This document shows, piece by piece, positions 1-7,883 of a DNA stretch of 22,141 bases. Every line of letters begins with the position of its first letter. Position 1 is the stretch's first letter. A program made the position numbers and the translations under genes. The notes below the pieces were generated by a model. That model had not been told where the DNA came from. It did no database searches and worked only from the letters and a program-made list of their open reading frames with translations. The stretch is from Candidatus Methanophagales archaeon ANME-1-THS (lineage in GTDB: Archaea; Halobacteriota; Syntropharchaeia; Alkanophagales; Methanospirareceae), in the NCBI GenBank assembly GCA_004212135.1, contig RXIE01000173.1:1-22141 (forward strand), read 5' to 3'.

Positions 1-17
1 GCCGATGGGTAACGGCG

Positions 18-27
18 ATATATAAAA
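18..27 (+). promoter_or_regulatory. TATA box for the site-2 protease gene
   Basis: The stretch ATATATAAAA is centred about 30 bases before the ATG at 53. This fits an archaeal TATA element that gives a very short leader. No clear Shine-Dalgarno sequence lies between it and the start, so near-leaderless translation is inferred. Confidence 0.6.
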
Positions 28-52
28 CTAACGACTTCACCGAGTAGAAAAG

Positions 53-1216
53 ATGCGCACATCGATACAGATTGGCCGCATTATCGGCATACCCATCCGA
101 TTGCATTTCACCTTTCTCTTCATACTGCCGCTCATTCTCGTGACGTTTGCGGAAGGTCCCGGACCGATGGGCCTGGGCGAGGCTGAGGAGCTCTCCCGGT
201 TCCTTCGTTATTCAGTAGCGGGCATAGCTGCCTCGCTCTTTTTTCTCTCGTTACTACTCCACGAGATGTCTCATTCCTATGTGGCGATGAAATACGGGAC
301 AAAAATCAAGAGCATTACACTCTTCATCTTTGGCGGCTTAGCCCTGATGGAGGATCTACCGAGGGACCCGGAGAAGGAGTGGAGGATCGCCATTGCGGGG
401 CCTTTAATGAGTTTCGCACTGGGTGGGCTCTTTCTTTTCACATATCTTGGTATAAGGGCAGTAAATGTGGTCATTTACGAGCCCTTCAGGATCTTAATCT
501 CCAGCATCGGGCTTCTTAATCTCGTATTGGCCACATTTAACCTCTTACCCGCGTTTCCCATGGATGGAGGACGAGTATTACGAGCTCTTCTTGCTCAACG
601 GATGCAATTCCTTAAGGCGACAAGGAGAGCGGTATTCGTCGGCAAGACCTTTGCCGTGGTACTGGGCATTATCGGGTTTATGCCCGACCCCTTTCTGCTC
701 TATTCGACCGGGGAAGTAAGAATACTATTTAGCCCGTGGCTCACGCTCATTGCGGCCTTTTTATTCATAGCGGCGACGGAAGAGGAAAGTGCGACGATCA
801 TCTATGCCGCGCTCGAGGGAACGAAGGTGAGAGCGGTTATGAGAGCTGAGAATACCGTGGTACCGCAGAGTATCCGCATTGCGGAGCTCGAAGAGAAGAT
901 GCGGAGAGAGAAAAACGCGGAGTATGCAGTGGTGAATGAAAGTGGTGATTTGAAAGGGCTTATTACCTTCAATGAGCTTAAGAAGCTCTCAGTCGAGCAA
1001 CGGCACTCGTTAACCGTCTCGGCACTCATGAATCCACTTGATCCGATGCGCGATACCATCTCAGAAGGCGAAGAGGCGATCGAAGCACTTAAGCGAATGC
1101 TGGGGAATAAGAAGAACAGCCTGGCCGTGGTCGAAGAGGGAAGTGGTCGAATTGCGGGGATCATCACGAAGAGGGATCTTAGCATGCATGTCGAACTGTT
1201 GAAAGGGAATACCTGA
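53..1216 (+). CDS. Site-2 protease family membrane metalloprotease with C-terminal CBS domain pair
   Basis: This is a 387-residue multi-pass membrane protein of the M50 (site-2 protease) family, which cleaves transmembrane substrates inside the bilayer. The zinc-binding HEMSH motif is at residues 70-74. The third-ligand motif NLLPAFPMDGG is at 163-173, with D171 the expected zinc ligand. Hydrophobic segments surround both motifs. The region from about residue 255 to the end is soluble and reads as two CBS repeats, which usually bind adenine nucleotides and gate the attached enzyme. Both catalytic motifs are intact, so it is probably active. It converges on the RNase P gene, with only 14 bases between the two stops. 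The physiological substrate cannot be told from the sequence. Confidence 0.92.
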   Translation: MRTSIQIGRIIGIPIRLHFTFLFILPLILVTFAEGPGPMGLGEAEELSRFLRYSVAGIAASLFFLSLLLHEMSHSYVAMKYGTKIKSITLFIFGGLALMEDLPRDPEKEWRIAIAGPLMSFALGGLFLFTYLGIRAVNVVIYEPFRILISSIGLLNLVLATFNLLPAFPMDGGRVLRALLAQRMQFLKATRRAVFVGKTFAVVLGIIGFMPDPFLLYSTGEVRILFSPWLTLIAAFLFIAATEEESATIIYAALEGTKVRAVMRAENTVVPQSIRIAELEEKMRREKNAEYAVVNESGDLKGLITFNELKKLSVEQRHSLTVSALMNPLDPMRDTISEGEEAIEALKRMLGNKKNSLAVVEEGSGRIAGIITKRDLSMHVELLKGNT

Positions 1217-1230
1217 GAGCAGCTCGAGAC

Positions 1231-1608
1231 TCACCGTGATGCAGCATTACCACCATGGCGAGTCGCACCTCGTATCGTCCCCGAGGTTTTGATTACTCGT
1301 ATGCTAACCCGTGCGTCGGTTATCGAATGGATACACGCTAAAGACGCTCTTACTTCCTCAACTCTGTCATGTGCGCACCTGAGAACTCCCACGACCCCCT
1401 CTCCCTCCTTCCTCGTATGATACCTGATCAGCCGTAACTTGATTTCACTTGCTCCCACATCACCATACAATGAATGGATCGAATCCCCGAGCTCTTTCAA
1501 CAAAGCCCTTTTATCTATCTCCCGTTCACCCATCAGCTCGAAAAGAAGATACCTTCTCCGTTCACGAAGAGAGGGTGGCACATACCGCATCACCTTCATG
1601 CTCTTCAC
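1231..1608 (-). CDS. rnp2: Ribonuclease P protein component 2 (Pop5)
   Basis: This is the archaeal Pop5 homologue, which pairs with Rpp30 to support the catalytic domain of RNase P RNA in 5' maturation of tRNA. Family features are the N-terminal block RYVPPSLRERRRYLLFEL, the central block with LYGDVGASE, and a C-terminal strand ending in SGTIRGA. I place the start at the GTG at 1608, giving 125 residues. A strong GGAGGTGG Shine-Dalgarno (1616-1623) sits 7 bases upstream, and the GTG overlaps the TGA of the Rpp30 gene as GTGA, so translation is probably coupled. The ATGs at 1599 and 1590 are in frame but less well spaced from the Shine-Dalgarno; an ATG further upstream at 1638 would add an unlikely Gly-rich extension. 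The usual archaeal proteasome and L15e neighbours are absent here. Confidence 0.9.
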   Translation of the reverse strand: MKSMKVMRYVPPSLRERRRYLLFELMGEREIDKRALLKELGDSIHSLYGDVGASEIKLRLIRYHTRKEGEGVVGVLRCAHDRVEEVRASLACIHSITDARVSIRVIKTSGTIRGATRHGGNAASR

Positions 1609-2273
1609 AGACGCTCCACCTCCCTTTCCCGTTTCCACCTCTTCTCAAGGAGACCGCGTGGGATCTCGGATAATGCACGCGTCGCCTCGTCCTTACTCAT
1701 CCCGAAGAGCGTGGCGAGGGCGATCATCTCTCGTGGTGCCCGGATATCGTAGATCGAGTACGCATTGCTGGTCAATATCATGGGGGCTTTGTACTTTCGC
1801 ACCAGCTTCAACTGCTCCTGCATGCTACTCAGGATCCGCGCCCTCTCACCTCCTCGGGTGTGAATGAGCGCACCCACATTAAAGTCGATTGCAACGCCAT
1901 TTTCGGCCGCGTATCGCATCGAGACGTGGTTGAGCCCGCCTTCTCCTCGTTCTCCGCACGGATGAGCCAGGATATCTACGCGAGCATCCTCTACCGCTGC
2001 CCTATTGAGCTTATCAGGACCACCATGGACCGCTAAGAGGGGCACTTTTCCCCAGTAGTGCGTTACTTTTCTTTTTAATTCAAGAACCGAATGAGCTCGT
2101 ATCTCCACTCCCCGGACGATAAAGGGTGATTTCAACTCCTCATGCACCACCAGATCGTGGTTGGTAATCGCGATGCCTGCAAAGCCATATCGTCGGGCGA
2201 CTCTGAGCAGATCCTCCGCCTGTACATCGGTTTCAGGGTATGCATGCACGTTGAGGTCGAAGAAGGTGGGCAT
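1605..2273 (-). CDS. rnp3: Ribonuclease P protein component 3 (Rpp30)
   Basis: This is a 222-residue TIM-barrel (PHP-like) protein, the archaeal Rpp30 subunit of RNase P. Recognisable blocks are the N-terminal FFDLNVHAYPETD, the strand GFAGIAITNHD, VRGVEI, the segment DILAHPCG, IDFNVGAL, and MILTSNAYS near the C-terminus. The start is taken at the ATG at 2273, because family members begin at this point. The open frame continues upstream to 2396, but that part is a poor match and lies across the promoter. A TATA-like CTTTTTACTGG on the minus strand (2294-2304) is about 26 bases upstream, which suggests a leaderless message. It is the first gene of a two-gene unit with Pop5. Confidence 0.9.
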   Translation of the reverse strand: MPTFFDLNVHAYPETDVQAEDLLRVARRYGFAGIAITNHDLVVHEELKSPFIVRGVEIRAHSVLELKRKVTHYWGKVPLLAVHGGPDKLNRAAVEDARVDILAHPCGERGEGGLNHVSMRYAAENGVAIDFNVGALIHTRGGERARILSSMQEQLKLVRKYKAPMILTSNAYSIYDIRAPREMIALATLFGMSKDEATRALSEIPRGLLEKRWKREREVERL

Positions 2274-2413
2274 CAAACTAGAGAAAAGAGTAGCCAGTAA
2301 AAAGAATTTAACGTGCAGCGTGAGCGAGTCGGTCACTACTTGGAGCGGAGTGGCGATCGATCTCCGGCACGCAAACCGGTATATCGAAGAGAACAAATGG
2401 GGAGAACAAACAA

Positions 2414-2421
2414 GTTTTTAA
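2414..2421 (+). promoter_or_regulatory. TATA-like box for the AEC transporter gene
   Basis: GTTTTTAA lies about 28 bases before the ATG at 2446. This is the spacing expected for an archaeal promoter that produces a leaderless transcript. There is no Shine-Dalgarno in between. Confidence 0.5.
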
Positions 2422-2445
2422 GCAGCCTCCTCATTCTCATTCTCT

Positions 2446-3312
2446 ATGCATGCATTCGTCGAGGTCGTTATCCCCGTCTTCTCAATTATTTTGGTGGGGT
2501 ATGCGCTTGGACGAATCAAACGATTTGATATGCAAACCGTGGTGGATCTCATCGTCTATCTGGCCGCTCCCTGTTTGATCTTCTCCTCGGTTGCACGAAG
2601 TGAGATAAACCTGACCGATTTTACCACAATCGCGGGTGCAGCATTAGCAATCATTCTCATTATGACGCTCTTCGTTTTTTTCGTCTTGAAATTAACCCAC
2701 TCGGACAAGAGGGGATTGTATCTACCCCTGGTATTTGGCAATACGAGTTACCTGGGCTATCCGGTTGCATTGCTCGCCTTTGGCATGGAGGGCCTGTCAC
2801 GCGCGGTGGTGTATGATATGTTCAATTCGTTGCTGATCTTCAGCCTCGGCATTTCTATCGTCCATCAAGAACACGAGTTCAAGGAGGCATTCAGGCTTCC
2901 TTTACTCTACGCGGTCGTGATCGGTCTCGGAGTTAATCTTTTCAACATTCCTGTCCCGCAGGTGCTCTTCGAGCCAATTGAGATGATCGGAATGATTACC
3001 ATCCCGGCAGCACTGCTCGTGCTCGGCTATCAACTGCGGGATGTACCGATCCGAGCCACGACAATCGCGCTCCTCGCGTCTGCCTACCGGATTCTCGGTG
3101 GGTTAATGGTTGCGTTCGTGATAATCACGCTCTTCTCCATAGACGGATTGGGACGAGATATCATTCTGCTCCAGGCAGCTATGCCATCCGCCGTTATGTC
3201 AATGATCTTAGCAGCAAAGTACAACCGAGATGCAACCTTAGTAGCCTCGGTGGTCTTAATGACCACACTGCTCAGCACGATTTCTATCCCCCTCATCCTC
3301 GCGCTCCTCTAG
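2446..3312 (+). CDS. AEC (auxin efflux carrier) family permease
   Basis: This is a 288-residue, very hydrophobic protein with about ten membrane segments. It matches the AEC/malonate permease family of secondary transporters. Supporting features are the N-terminal helix followed by GYALGRIKRFD, the cytoplasmic loop after segment three (LTHSDKRGLYLPLVFGNTSY), the FGNTSYLGYPVALLAFG motif, and the C-terminal half with LLVLGYQL and LQAAMPSAVMSMILAAKY. Family members export or import small organic acids or similar anions; the substrate cannot be deduced here. The length is slightly shorter than the usual 300-320 residues, but the protein is complete. It is transcribed alone, divergently from the RNase P pair. 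Confidence 0.85.
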   Translation: MHAFVEVVIPVFSIILVGYALGRIKRFDMQTVVDLIVYLAAPCLIFSSVARSEINLTDFTTIAGAALAIILIMTLFVFFVLKLTHSDKRGLYLPLVFGNTSYLGYPVALLAFGMEGLSRAVVYDMFNSLLIFSLGISIVHQEHEFKEAFRLPLLYAVVIGLGVNLFNIPVPQVLFEPIEMIGMITIPAALLVLGYQLRDVPIRATTIALLASAYRILGGLMVAFVIITLFSIDGLGRDIILLQAAMPSAVMSMILAAKYNRDATLVASVVLMTTLLSTISIPLILALL

Positions 3313-3341
3313 CCGTAATGGCAAAAATATGGCATACTACC

Positions 3342-3354
3342 CAGTTTTTTACTG
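3342..3354 (+). terminator. Possible T-rich terminator after the AEC gene
   Basis: A T6 run flanked by CAG and ACTG lies 30 bases after the AEC stop codon. Archaeal termination usually relies on T-rich tracts, so this is a reasonable but weak candidate. Confidence 0.3.
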
Positions 3355-3383
3355 CTTTCGTCGGGCAATATTTGTACTCGTTC

Positions 3384-3394
3384 ATTATATATAG
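3384..3394 (+). promoter_or_regulatory. TATA box for the HEAT-like protein gene
   Basis: ATTATATATAG is a strong archaeal TATA element. Transcription would begin near 3415, giving a leader of about 50 bases that carries a GGCGGAGA Shine-Dalgarno (3451-3458). Confidence 0.6.
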
Positions 3395-3463
3395 GCCCTG
3401 ATTTTGACCTGATACTTGTCGTGGGGGATACCACGGTAGAGGGATCACCTGGCGGAGATACGG

Positions 3464-3988
3464 GTGATGTCCCGGGTTGCATGCGGCATATACGCTCGGG
3501 GGATGATGAATATGAGTTGCTCGAATCGAGAATTTGGGTACTGTAAGAGTTCGGAGTCCACGCGTGAAACGCCACGATCAGAGGAGCTCAAAGGGTTCAT
3601 TCGAGATTTGAGTTTAAAGGAACGGGAGTTCGAATTAATCCATCCAAAGAAGTCGAAAGCAATTGAGAAACTCATACAGCTTGGAGAAGTAGCCGTTGAG
3701 CCATTGATCGAAGCATTTGATGAGGCGGACGCAGAGACAAGGGGCTGGATCATCTATATACTGGGCGCGTTAACAGACCGAGGTGCGCTCCTTCCTCTTT
3801 CTTGGTATTTAAATGCCGACGAAGAGAAAATAAGGACCATAGAGGCTGATGCGTTGAGCAATTTTAATAGTCGTGAGATTAAACGGTTAGTCAAAGCGGC
3901 TAAACAGCTTGGAGCCAGGACTGATTCTGAGCATACTACCGCGGACGGTGCTCGTATCCCGGACGGAATGGAGCCATATGTTCTGTAA
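3464..3988 (+). CDS. Small HEAT-repeat-like protein
   Basis: This is a 174-residue soluble protein. Residues about 60-140 form paired amphipathic helices typical of HEAT/PBS-lyase-type repeats; for example AIEKLIQLGEVAVEPLIEAF is followed by the second unit ETRGWIIYILGALTDRGALL. Such repeats usually act as protein-binding scaffolds. The first 40 residues are polar and look disordered. Start choice is uncertain: the GTG at 3464 and the ATG at 3467 are both suitably spaced from the Shine-Dalgarno at 3451-3458, while ATGs at 3503, 3506 and 3512 follow a GGGGG stretch. The partner and role are unknown. It has its own promoter and converges on the UbiA gene. Confidence 0.7.
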   Translation: MMSRVACGIYARGMMNMSCSNREFGYCKSSESTRETPRSEELKGFIRDLSLKEREFELIHPKKSKAIEKLIQLGEVAVEPLIEAFDEADAETRGWIIYILGALTDRGALLPLSWYLNADEEKIRTIEADALSNFNSREIKRLVKAAKQLGARTDSEHTTADGARIPDGMEPYVL

Positions 3989-4048
3989 GCTAACAGGTTC
4001 GTTGGTAGTGGTTCCTTTGCTCGAGATTATCTGCAGCCCGCGATTTTT

Positions 4049-4981
4049 CTAGCCCCAGATAAAAGCTAGCAACGGAATAAGTCCAACCAGAACCATGTAG
4101 ACGAGGGATAATCGCAGGAGCGCGTCGATTGGATGGTCATAATCGTCGGTTTTTATCAGTTTGAGCAGCTCGCGGTTAAAAATTACCATGAACGGGACGA
4201 CTATGCCTATCGCAATCCCTACCGGGTTTGGGATGAGCGTAAAAAACCAGAGCGTTACGCAGGCTACTGCCGCAAGCGCATTAACCCAGATCGAGAGTAT
4301 TACTGCCCTCCGGGGGCCGAAGACCACAGGAATGGTCCTTCGAGCGACGGCTGCGTCCGCGCGATAATCCGGAGTTGCTCCTAACGTTGCTGCAACGAAC
4401 GTGGTAAGGAACGTGGGAATACTCAAGAGCCAGGGTACAGGATTCGCCCAATCACCAGTTTGAAGCATAAAACCTGCAAGAATAGCCGCGGGTCCGTGCA
4501 TGAGTCCGTCAGTCGCCTCTCCCAGCGTGCGATAGCTCAATTTGATCGGCGGAGTTGTATAGCCCCAACAGAAGAATATGCTCACCACGGCTAATGACAA
4601 CATATACCGGAGAGGAACATGAGGAGCGGCTCGTATGAGCAGATACCCAAAAACGACTATCAGACCGCAGATGAGAAGAACAGCTCTTCGTACGTCATCA
4701 AATCCCAGCTTGCCTTCTACAAGTACTCGCGAGCCCGCATTGAACGGGCTGATATTCTGGTTGAGGCGATCCGTCGGATAATCAAAATACTCGTTGAGAA
4801 AGACCGTATTCAGCTCGATGAGCAGGAGACAGATATAGCCAAGTGCATAGACTCGGGGGTCAAATCGCTGAGCGGTTGAGTAGGCGATGGCAGCTCCAAG
4901 ACCGTAGGATATAAATGATAGGATGACCAAGGGGCACCGTGAAAGTCGAATCCATGCAGCAATTTTTTCCCTCGAAGGCAT
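4049..4981 (-). CDS. UbiA-family prenyltransferase
   Basis: This is a 310-residue integral membrane prenyltransferase of the UbiA superfamily. These enzymes transfer a polyprenyl chain from its diphosphate to an aromatic or other acceptor, as in the pathways to ubiquinone, menaquinone, archaeal ether lipids or haem O. The first Asp-rich motif reads NEYFDYPTD at 63-71, with D67 and D71, and the second is DYRAD at 205-209. Both bind the Mg-diphosphate. Eight to nine hydrophobic segments are visible. The start at 4981 has a GGAGG Shine-Dalgarno (4990-4994) 8 bases upstream and a TATA-like box at 5018-5026. The overall look is MenA-like rather than DGGGP synthase-like, but the acceptor is not proven. 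It lies downstream of, and co-oriented with, an SCP2-like gene and a UbiB-like gene. Confidence 0.9.
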   Translation of the reverse strand: MPSREKIAAWIRLSRCPLVILSFISYGLGAAIAYSTAQRFDPRVYALGYICLLLIELNTVFLNEYFDYPTDRLNQNISPFNAGSRVLVEGKLGFDDVRRAVLLICGLIVVFGYLLIRAAPHVPLRYMLSLAVVSIFFCWGYTTPPIKLSYRTLGEATDGLMHGPAAILAGFMLQTGDWANPVPWLLSIPTFLTTFVAATLGATPDYRADAAVARRTIPVVFGPRRAVILSIWVNALAAVACVTLWFFTLIPNPVGIAIGIVVPFMVIFNRELLKLIKTDDYDHPIDALLRLSLVYMVLVGLIPLLAFIWG

Positions 4982-4989
4982 CCATGGTT

Positions 4990-5026
4990 CCTCCTGTTAG
5001 TGATACGCTCCATGCATGATAAAAAG
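4990..5026 (-). promoter_or_regulatory. Promoter and ribosome binding site of the UbiA gene
   Basis: The minus-strand CTTTTTATC at 5018-5026 is a TATA-like box. It would start transcription near 4996, just before the GGAGG ribosome binding site at 4990-4994. This indicates that UbiA can be expressed on its own as well as by readthrough from the upstream genes. Confidence 0.5.
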
Positions 5027-5159
5027 CTTGTGAGTATTGTAACAGCGCGTTCCTAAAATGTAACGGGTCATTTTTTTTTAGCTGGCACAACCGGTGGAGA
5101 CGTGGTCGAGCACAAGGTATGAAAAGAAGAACAAGAAACCCGAGTTCGCAGCTTATCGC

Positions 5160-5537
5160 TCATAAAAACAGTTCTCGTAATTTCGTGACGGCCTGCCTCC
5201 CTTTTAGAGAGCGTGTGTGGATCTTTATCTTCCCTACTTGTTCATCCCTCTCAAATCTCTTTTTATCATGATCCCGCAGTATACAGACCAATTCCGCCTG
5301 CTCACTGGAAACAGTAACGTCCGGGGTCATATGCAAGCCCTGGTGCAGGGAGATCGAACCACCTTTGTGGAATATAAAATGGTAGCTTTCGAGTTCTGTT
5401 TGGAAATTAAGCACCATTGGCGTGATAAGATTATAAACAAGAGCTTTTATACCGCCCGTCGGGCCTGAAAGCTCTTCCTTCACCTTCTTCTGCGCTTCAC
5501 AGCCAATATCTTTGAGCAACCTGTATAGCTCTTCCAT
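5160..5537 (-). CDS. SCP2 sterol-carrier-like small protein
   Basis: This is a soluble protein of about 125 residues resembling the SCP2 lipid-binding fold. It has an N-terminal amphipathic helix, then alternating strands (MVLNFQTELESYHFIF, then a glycine turn and SISLHQGL), the family-typical PDVTVSSE segment followed by a helix, and a closing strand GKIKIHTRSL with a C-terminal helix. SCP2 domains hold a hydrophobic lipid in a tunnel; UbiJ, a ubiquinone-complex partner of UbiB in proteobacteria, has this fold. I chose the ATG at 5537; an in-frame GTG at 5549 is also possible. It is placed between UbiB-like and UbiA genes on the same strand, with gaps of about 170-180 bases, which supports a lipid-delivery role in the same pathway. 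That role is inference. Confidence 0.75.
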   Translation of the reverse strand: MEELYRLLKDIGCEAQKKVKEELSGPTGGIKALVYNLITPMVLNFQTELESYHFIFHKGGSISLHQGLHMTPDVTVSSEQAELVCILRDHDKKRFERDEQVGKIKIHTRSLKGRQAVTKLRELFL

Positions 5538-5709
5538 GGTACTCTTCACACCCGTGGTTTTGATACAGCGAACTGCGGACGGTCACCGTGCGGTGGATCT
5601 GCCCGGTATCCGGCGCGTAAGGCTGAAGATGTTATACTCCTTTCTCCTTATTAAAATCTTATGCGGCTCCGGGCGGGCTGCTGTGGACGAGAAGGTAAGC
5701 CCCCTCTGG

Positions 5710-7323
5710 TCACTTGAGGGTCGCGATGATAGTGATAACGGCTGCCAGGACCAGAGCTGCGATCGGCACGTAGACCACAGACAGCTCCTGAACCTTGAAC
5801 ACGTTCAGCCATGTGCCGAGCGAGAAAAGCAAGCCAATGCTCGCAATGAACGCCGCTATCACATAGGGTGCCTTCGAGTGAGAATACTGTTTGTTCGCCC
5901 CGGGTATAAGCGGTGGGCGGTCTTCCACGTAGCGATCGACGATATCCGGAAGGTTACGGATAAGCTTCACGGAAGCGTCAGTGAGACGCTTGGCTCCGCG
6001 TTTTATCTCCGCCCTCAGAAGCTCATACACACTGAACTGCTCCGCTATCGTCTCCCGTATATCAAAATAGCGATACAGGTCATTGCACACGCCCTCAACG
6101 AGTAATATTGCCCGCTCGAGAACCACAAATGCGCGGGGCGTCGGGAGCCCGTACTTGAGGGCGAGCCGCGCGAGGTTGTCGCCTTGACCCTTCTCAAAGC
6201 GACCAGCTTGAAATTTCTCGATCAATTCATCGAGATCGGCATAGAAGGCATCAACATCAAGGTCCTTCTCCGTTACCCCCACGAGTCTCATGAACCCCTT
6301 GAGCGCTTTGCTCACATCACCCTGATAAAAGGCATAAAAGACTTCAAGCGCATCGAGCTTCACCTCCTCTCTCAGCCTGCCGACCGCTCCAAAATCGAGT
6401 AACGCGATCTTACCATCCCCGAGTAACACGATATTGCCGCTGTGGGGATCAGCATGAAAAAAGCCGTCGATGTACACCATCTTTAAAAAGGCCTTCGTGA
6501 TGAGGTTTGCGTAATATCTCGCCTGCTCTTCCTCAAGTGGGGGACGGGACGAGACGGTAGAACCTTTAATAAAATCCATGACAATCACCCGGTTGTTCGT
6601 GTACTCCCAGTACACACGGGGAATCACTATGTTGTCCCAATCCTCGAAGTTTCGTAAAAATCGCTCGATATGCAGTGCCTCGAGTCGCATATCGATCTCG
6701 TTCTTCAACATGATGGAGAGCTCATCAACGAGGACGTCTGGATTGAAGCCTTTGACTCGCAAGAGCTTCGCACCGATGGGGAGCAGTAACGAGAGCAGCT
6801 TGAGGTCCGCATCAATAACCCGTTCAATACCCGGCTTTAAGACCTTGACCGCGACCTCGTGTCCATTGAGCTTCGCACGATAAATCTGCGCGATCGAGCC
6901 ACTTGCGAGCGGCTCTTTTTTGATCTCCTCGAATACATCTTCCAACCGTTTGCAGGTCGAATATTTCTCCCCGGTCTCGGAGATGCACTCGCAGGGAAAG
7001 GTCACCGAGCGGCTTATCTCCTCGAAGGGCAGAGGCGCTACCCCGGATTGCAACTTCTGAAGCTCTGCAATGATTGGAGGCGGGACGATATCCGGACGCT
7101 GACTCAGGAGCTGGCCCAACTTGATGAAGGTCGGGCCGAGTTCGGTCAGTGCGAGCCTCAACCGTTCACCTTCCACCTCCCATCCCTCAGAAGGTGCGCA
7201 GATTGGTTCTATGAGCATGCCGCCTTTCGAGAAACTGCGGTAAAATCCCAGAAGGGATGAGATGAGGTGATACTTCAGTACGATACGGGTGATCCGGACA
7301 ACCCGTCTGCTACGTTCGAACAT
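5710..7323 (-). CDS. UbiB/ABC1/ADCK family atypical kinase-ATPase
   Basis: This 537-residue protein belongs to the UbiB family, unorthodox protein-kinase-like ATPases needed for isoprenoid quinone synthesis. The family-specific KxGQ motif is KLGQ at 68-71, followed by SQRPDIVP. The loop that replaces the glycine-rich loop is LASGSIAQ at 139-146. The catalytic lysine is K160 in VAVKV. The catalytic loop HADPHSGN is at 290-297, and the DFG motif is at 310-312. Two C-terminal membrane segments lie at about 484-504 and 515-535. All key residues are present, so it should be active. In bacteria and mitochondria the family works on membrane-bound quinone precursors together with an SCP2-domain partner; an SCP2-like gene follows directly here. 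The start at 7323 has GGAG very close upstream, so the exact start is a little uncertain. Confidence 0.93.
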   Translation of the reverse strand: MFERSRRVVRITRIVLKYHLISSLLGFYRSFSKGGMLIEPICAPSEGWEVEGERLRLALTELGPTFIKLGQLLSQRPDIVPPPIIAELQKLQSGVAPLPFEEISRSVTFPCECISETGEKYSTCKRLEDVFEEIKKEPLASGSIAQIYRAKLNGHEVAVKVLKPGIERVIDADLKLLSLLLPIGAKLLRVKGFNPDVLVDELSIMLKNEIDMRLEALHIERFLRNFEDWDNIVIPRVYWEYTNNRVIVMDFIKGSTVSSRPPLEEEQARYYANLITKAFLKMVYIDGFFHADPHSGNIVLLGDGKIALLDFGAVGRLREEVKLDALEVFYAFYQGDVSKALKGFMRLVGVTEKDLDVDAFYADLDELIEKFQAGRFEKGQGDNLARLALKYGLPTPRAFVVLERAILLVEGVCNDLYRYFDIRETIAEQFSVYELLRAEIKRGAKRLTDASVKLIRNLPDIVDRYVEDRPPLIPGANKQYSHSKAPYVIAAFIASIGLLFSLGTWLNVFKVQELSVVYVPIAALVLAAVITIIATLK

Positions 7324-7434
7324 GCTCCTTTACACGTCTCCAGTCAGAACCTTTGTTTTACCTATGACTAAAGCCTCGGCGATAATAAAAATGTGCATAC
7401 ACCATCCCCTTGACCGAGGAACGAGGGTAACGTT

Positions 7435-7443
7435 GATTATACC
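7435..7443 (+). promoter_or_regulatory. TATA-like box for the DUF5518-like gene
   Basis: GATTATACC is about 29 bases before the ATG at 7468. It lies in the 144-base divergent gap shared with the UbiB gene. A second AT-rich candidate, CCTATAAGC, is too close to the start to serve the same role. Confidence 0.4.
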
Positions 7444-7467
7444 GTTCCTACTACCTATAAGCATACT

Positions 7468-7818
7468 ATGGCGAAGAAGAAAAAGGGTGCGGTATCGTTC
7501 GTCATTGCGGTAGTGGTGGGATTCGTTGCAATGGTGATGTTACATTTTATACCGATTTTAGGCCCGATCCTGGCGGGCTTTGCAGCAGGGATTCTCGCGG
7601 GCGGCGGTGTCGAGCGAGGTGCGAGCGCGGGATTTCTCAGCGGGATTATCGGTGCGCTTCTCGCGGCTGGATTGCTTGCAGGTGCCGGCGGACTTCTGTG
7701 GGGCTGGCGTGGGGGTTTAATCGGCACCGCGATCGGGGTTATTCTGATAGCCGCGTCTCTGATCTATGCGATACTCGGTCTTATTGGCGGTGCGGTAGGC
7801 GGTCTTTTGAATCCCTAA
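7468..7818 (+). CDS. Small Gly/Ala-rich membrane protein, DUF5518-like
   Basis: This is a 116-residue protein with a short basic N-terminus (MAKKKKG). It is followed by about four hydrophobic, glycine- and alanine-rich helices, with motifs such as ILGPILAGFAAGILAGGG and GGAVGGLL. This is the pattern of the DUF5518 family of archaeal membrane proteins, whose function is unknown. The GxxxG-like spacing suggests tightly packed helices. It is transcribed divergently from the UbiB gene and has no obvious operon partner. No catalytic residues are visible, so no activity is proposed. Confidence 0.7.
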   Translation: MAKKKKGAVSFVIAVVVGFVAMVMLHFIPILGPILAGFAAGILAGGGVERGASAGFLSGIIGALLAAGLLAGAGGLLWGWRGGLIGTAIGVILIAASLIYAILGLIGGAVGGLLNP

Positions 7819-7883
7819 ACGAAGTACACATGCGCTCCCGCATCACACAGAACCAGGAACCACGCAGAAACGATGGTGTCCCC

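Noticed and set aside
1439..1867. 142-codon plus-strand frame
   Set aside because: It is antisense to Pop5 and Rpp30, is rich in Ser and Arg, and has no recognisable motif.
2274..2396. N-terminal extension of Rpp30 to 2396
   Set aside because: The extra 41 residues do not match the family, and the segment contains the TATA-like box placed correctly for the ATG at 2273.
5512..6105. 197-codon plus-strand open frame
   Set aside because: It lies antisense to the UbiB gene and starts over the SCP2-like gene. Its composition is not protein-like, while the opposite strand has clear family motifs.
6859..7260. 133-codon plus-strand frame
   Set aside because: It is antisense to the N-terminal half of the UbiB gene, which carries the KLGQ motif and the family blocks.
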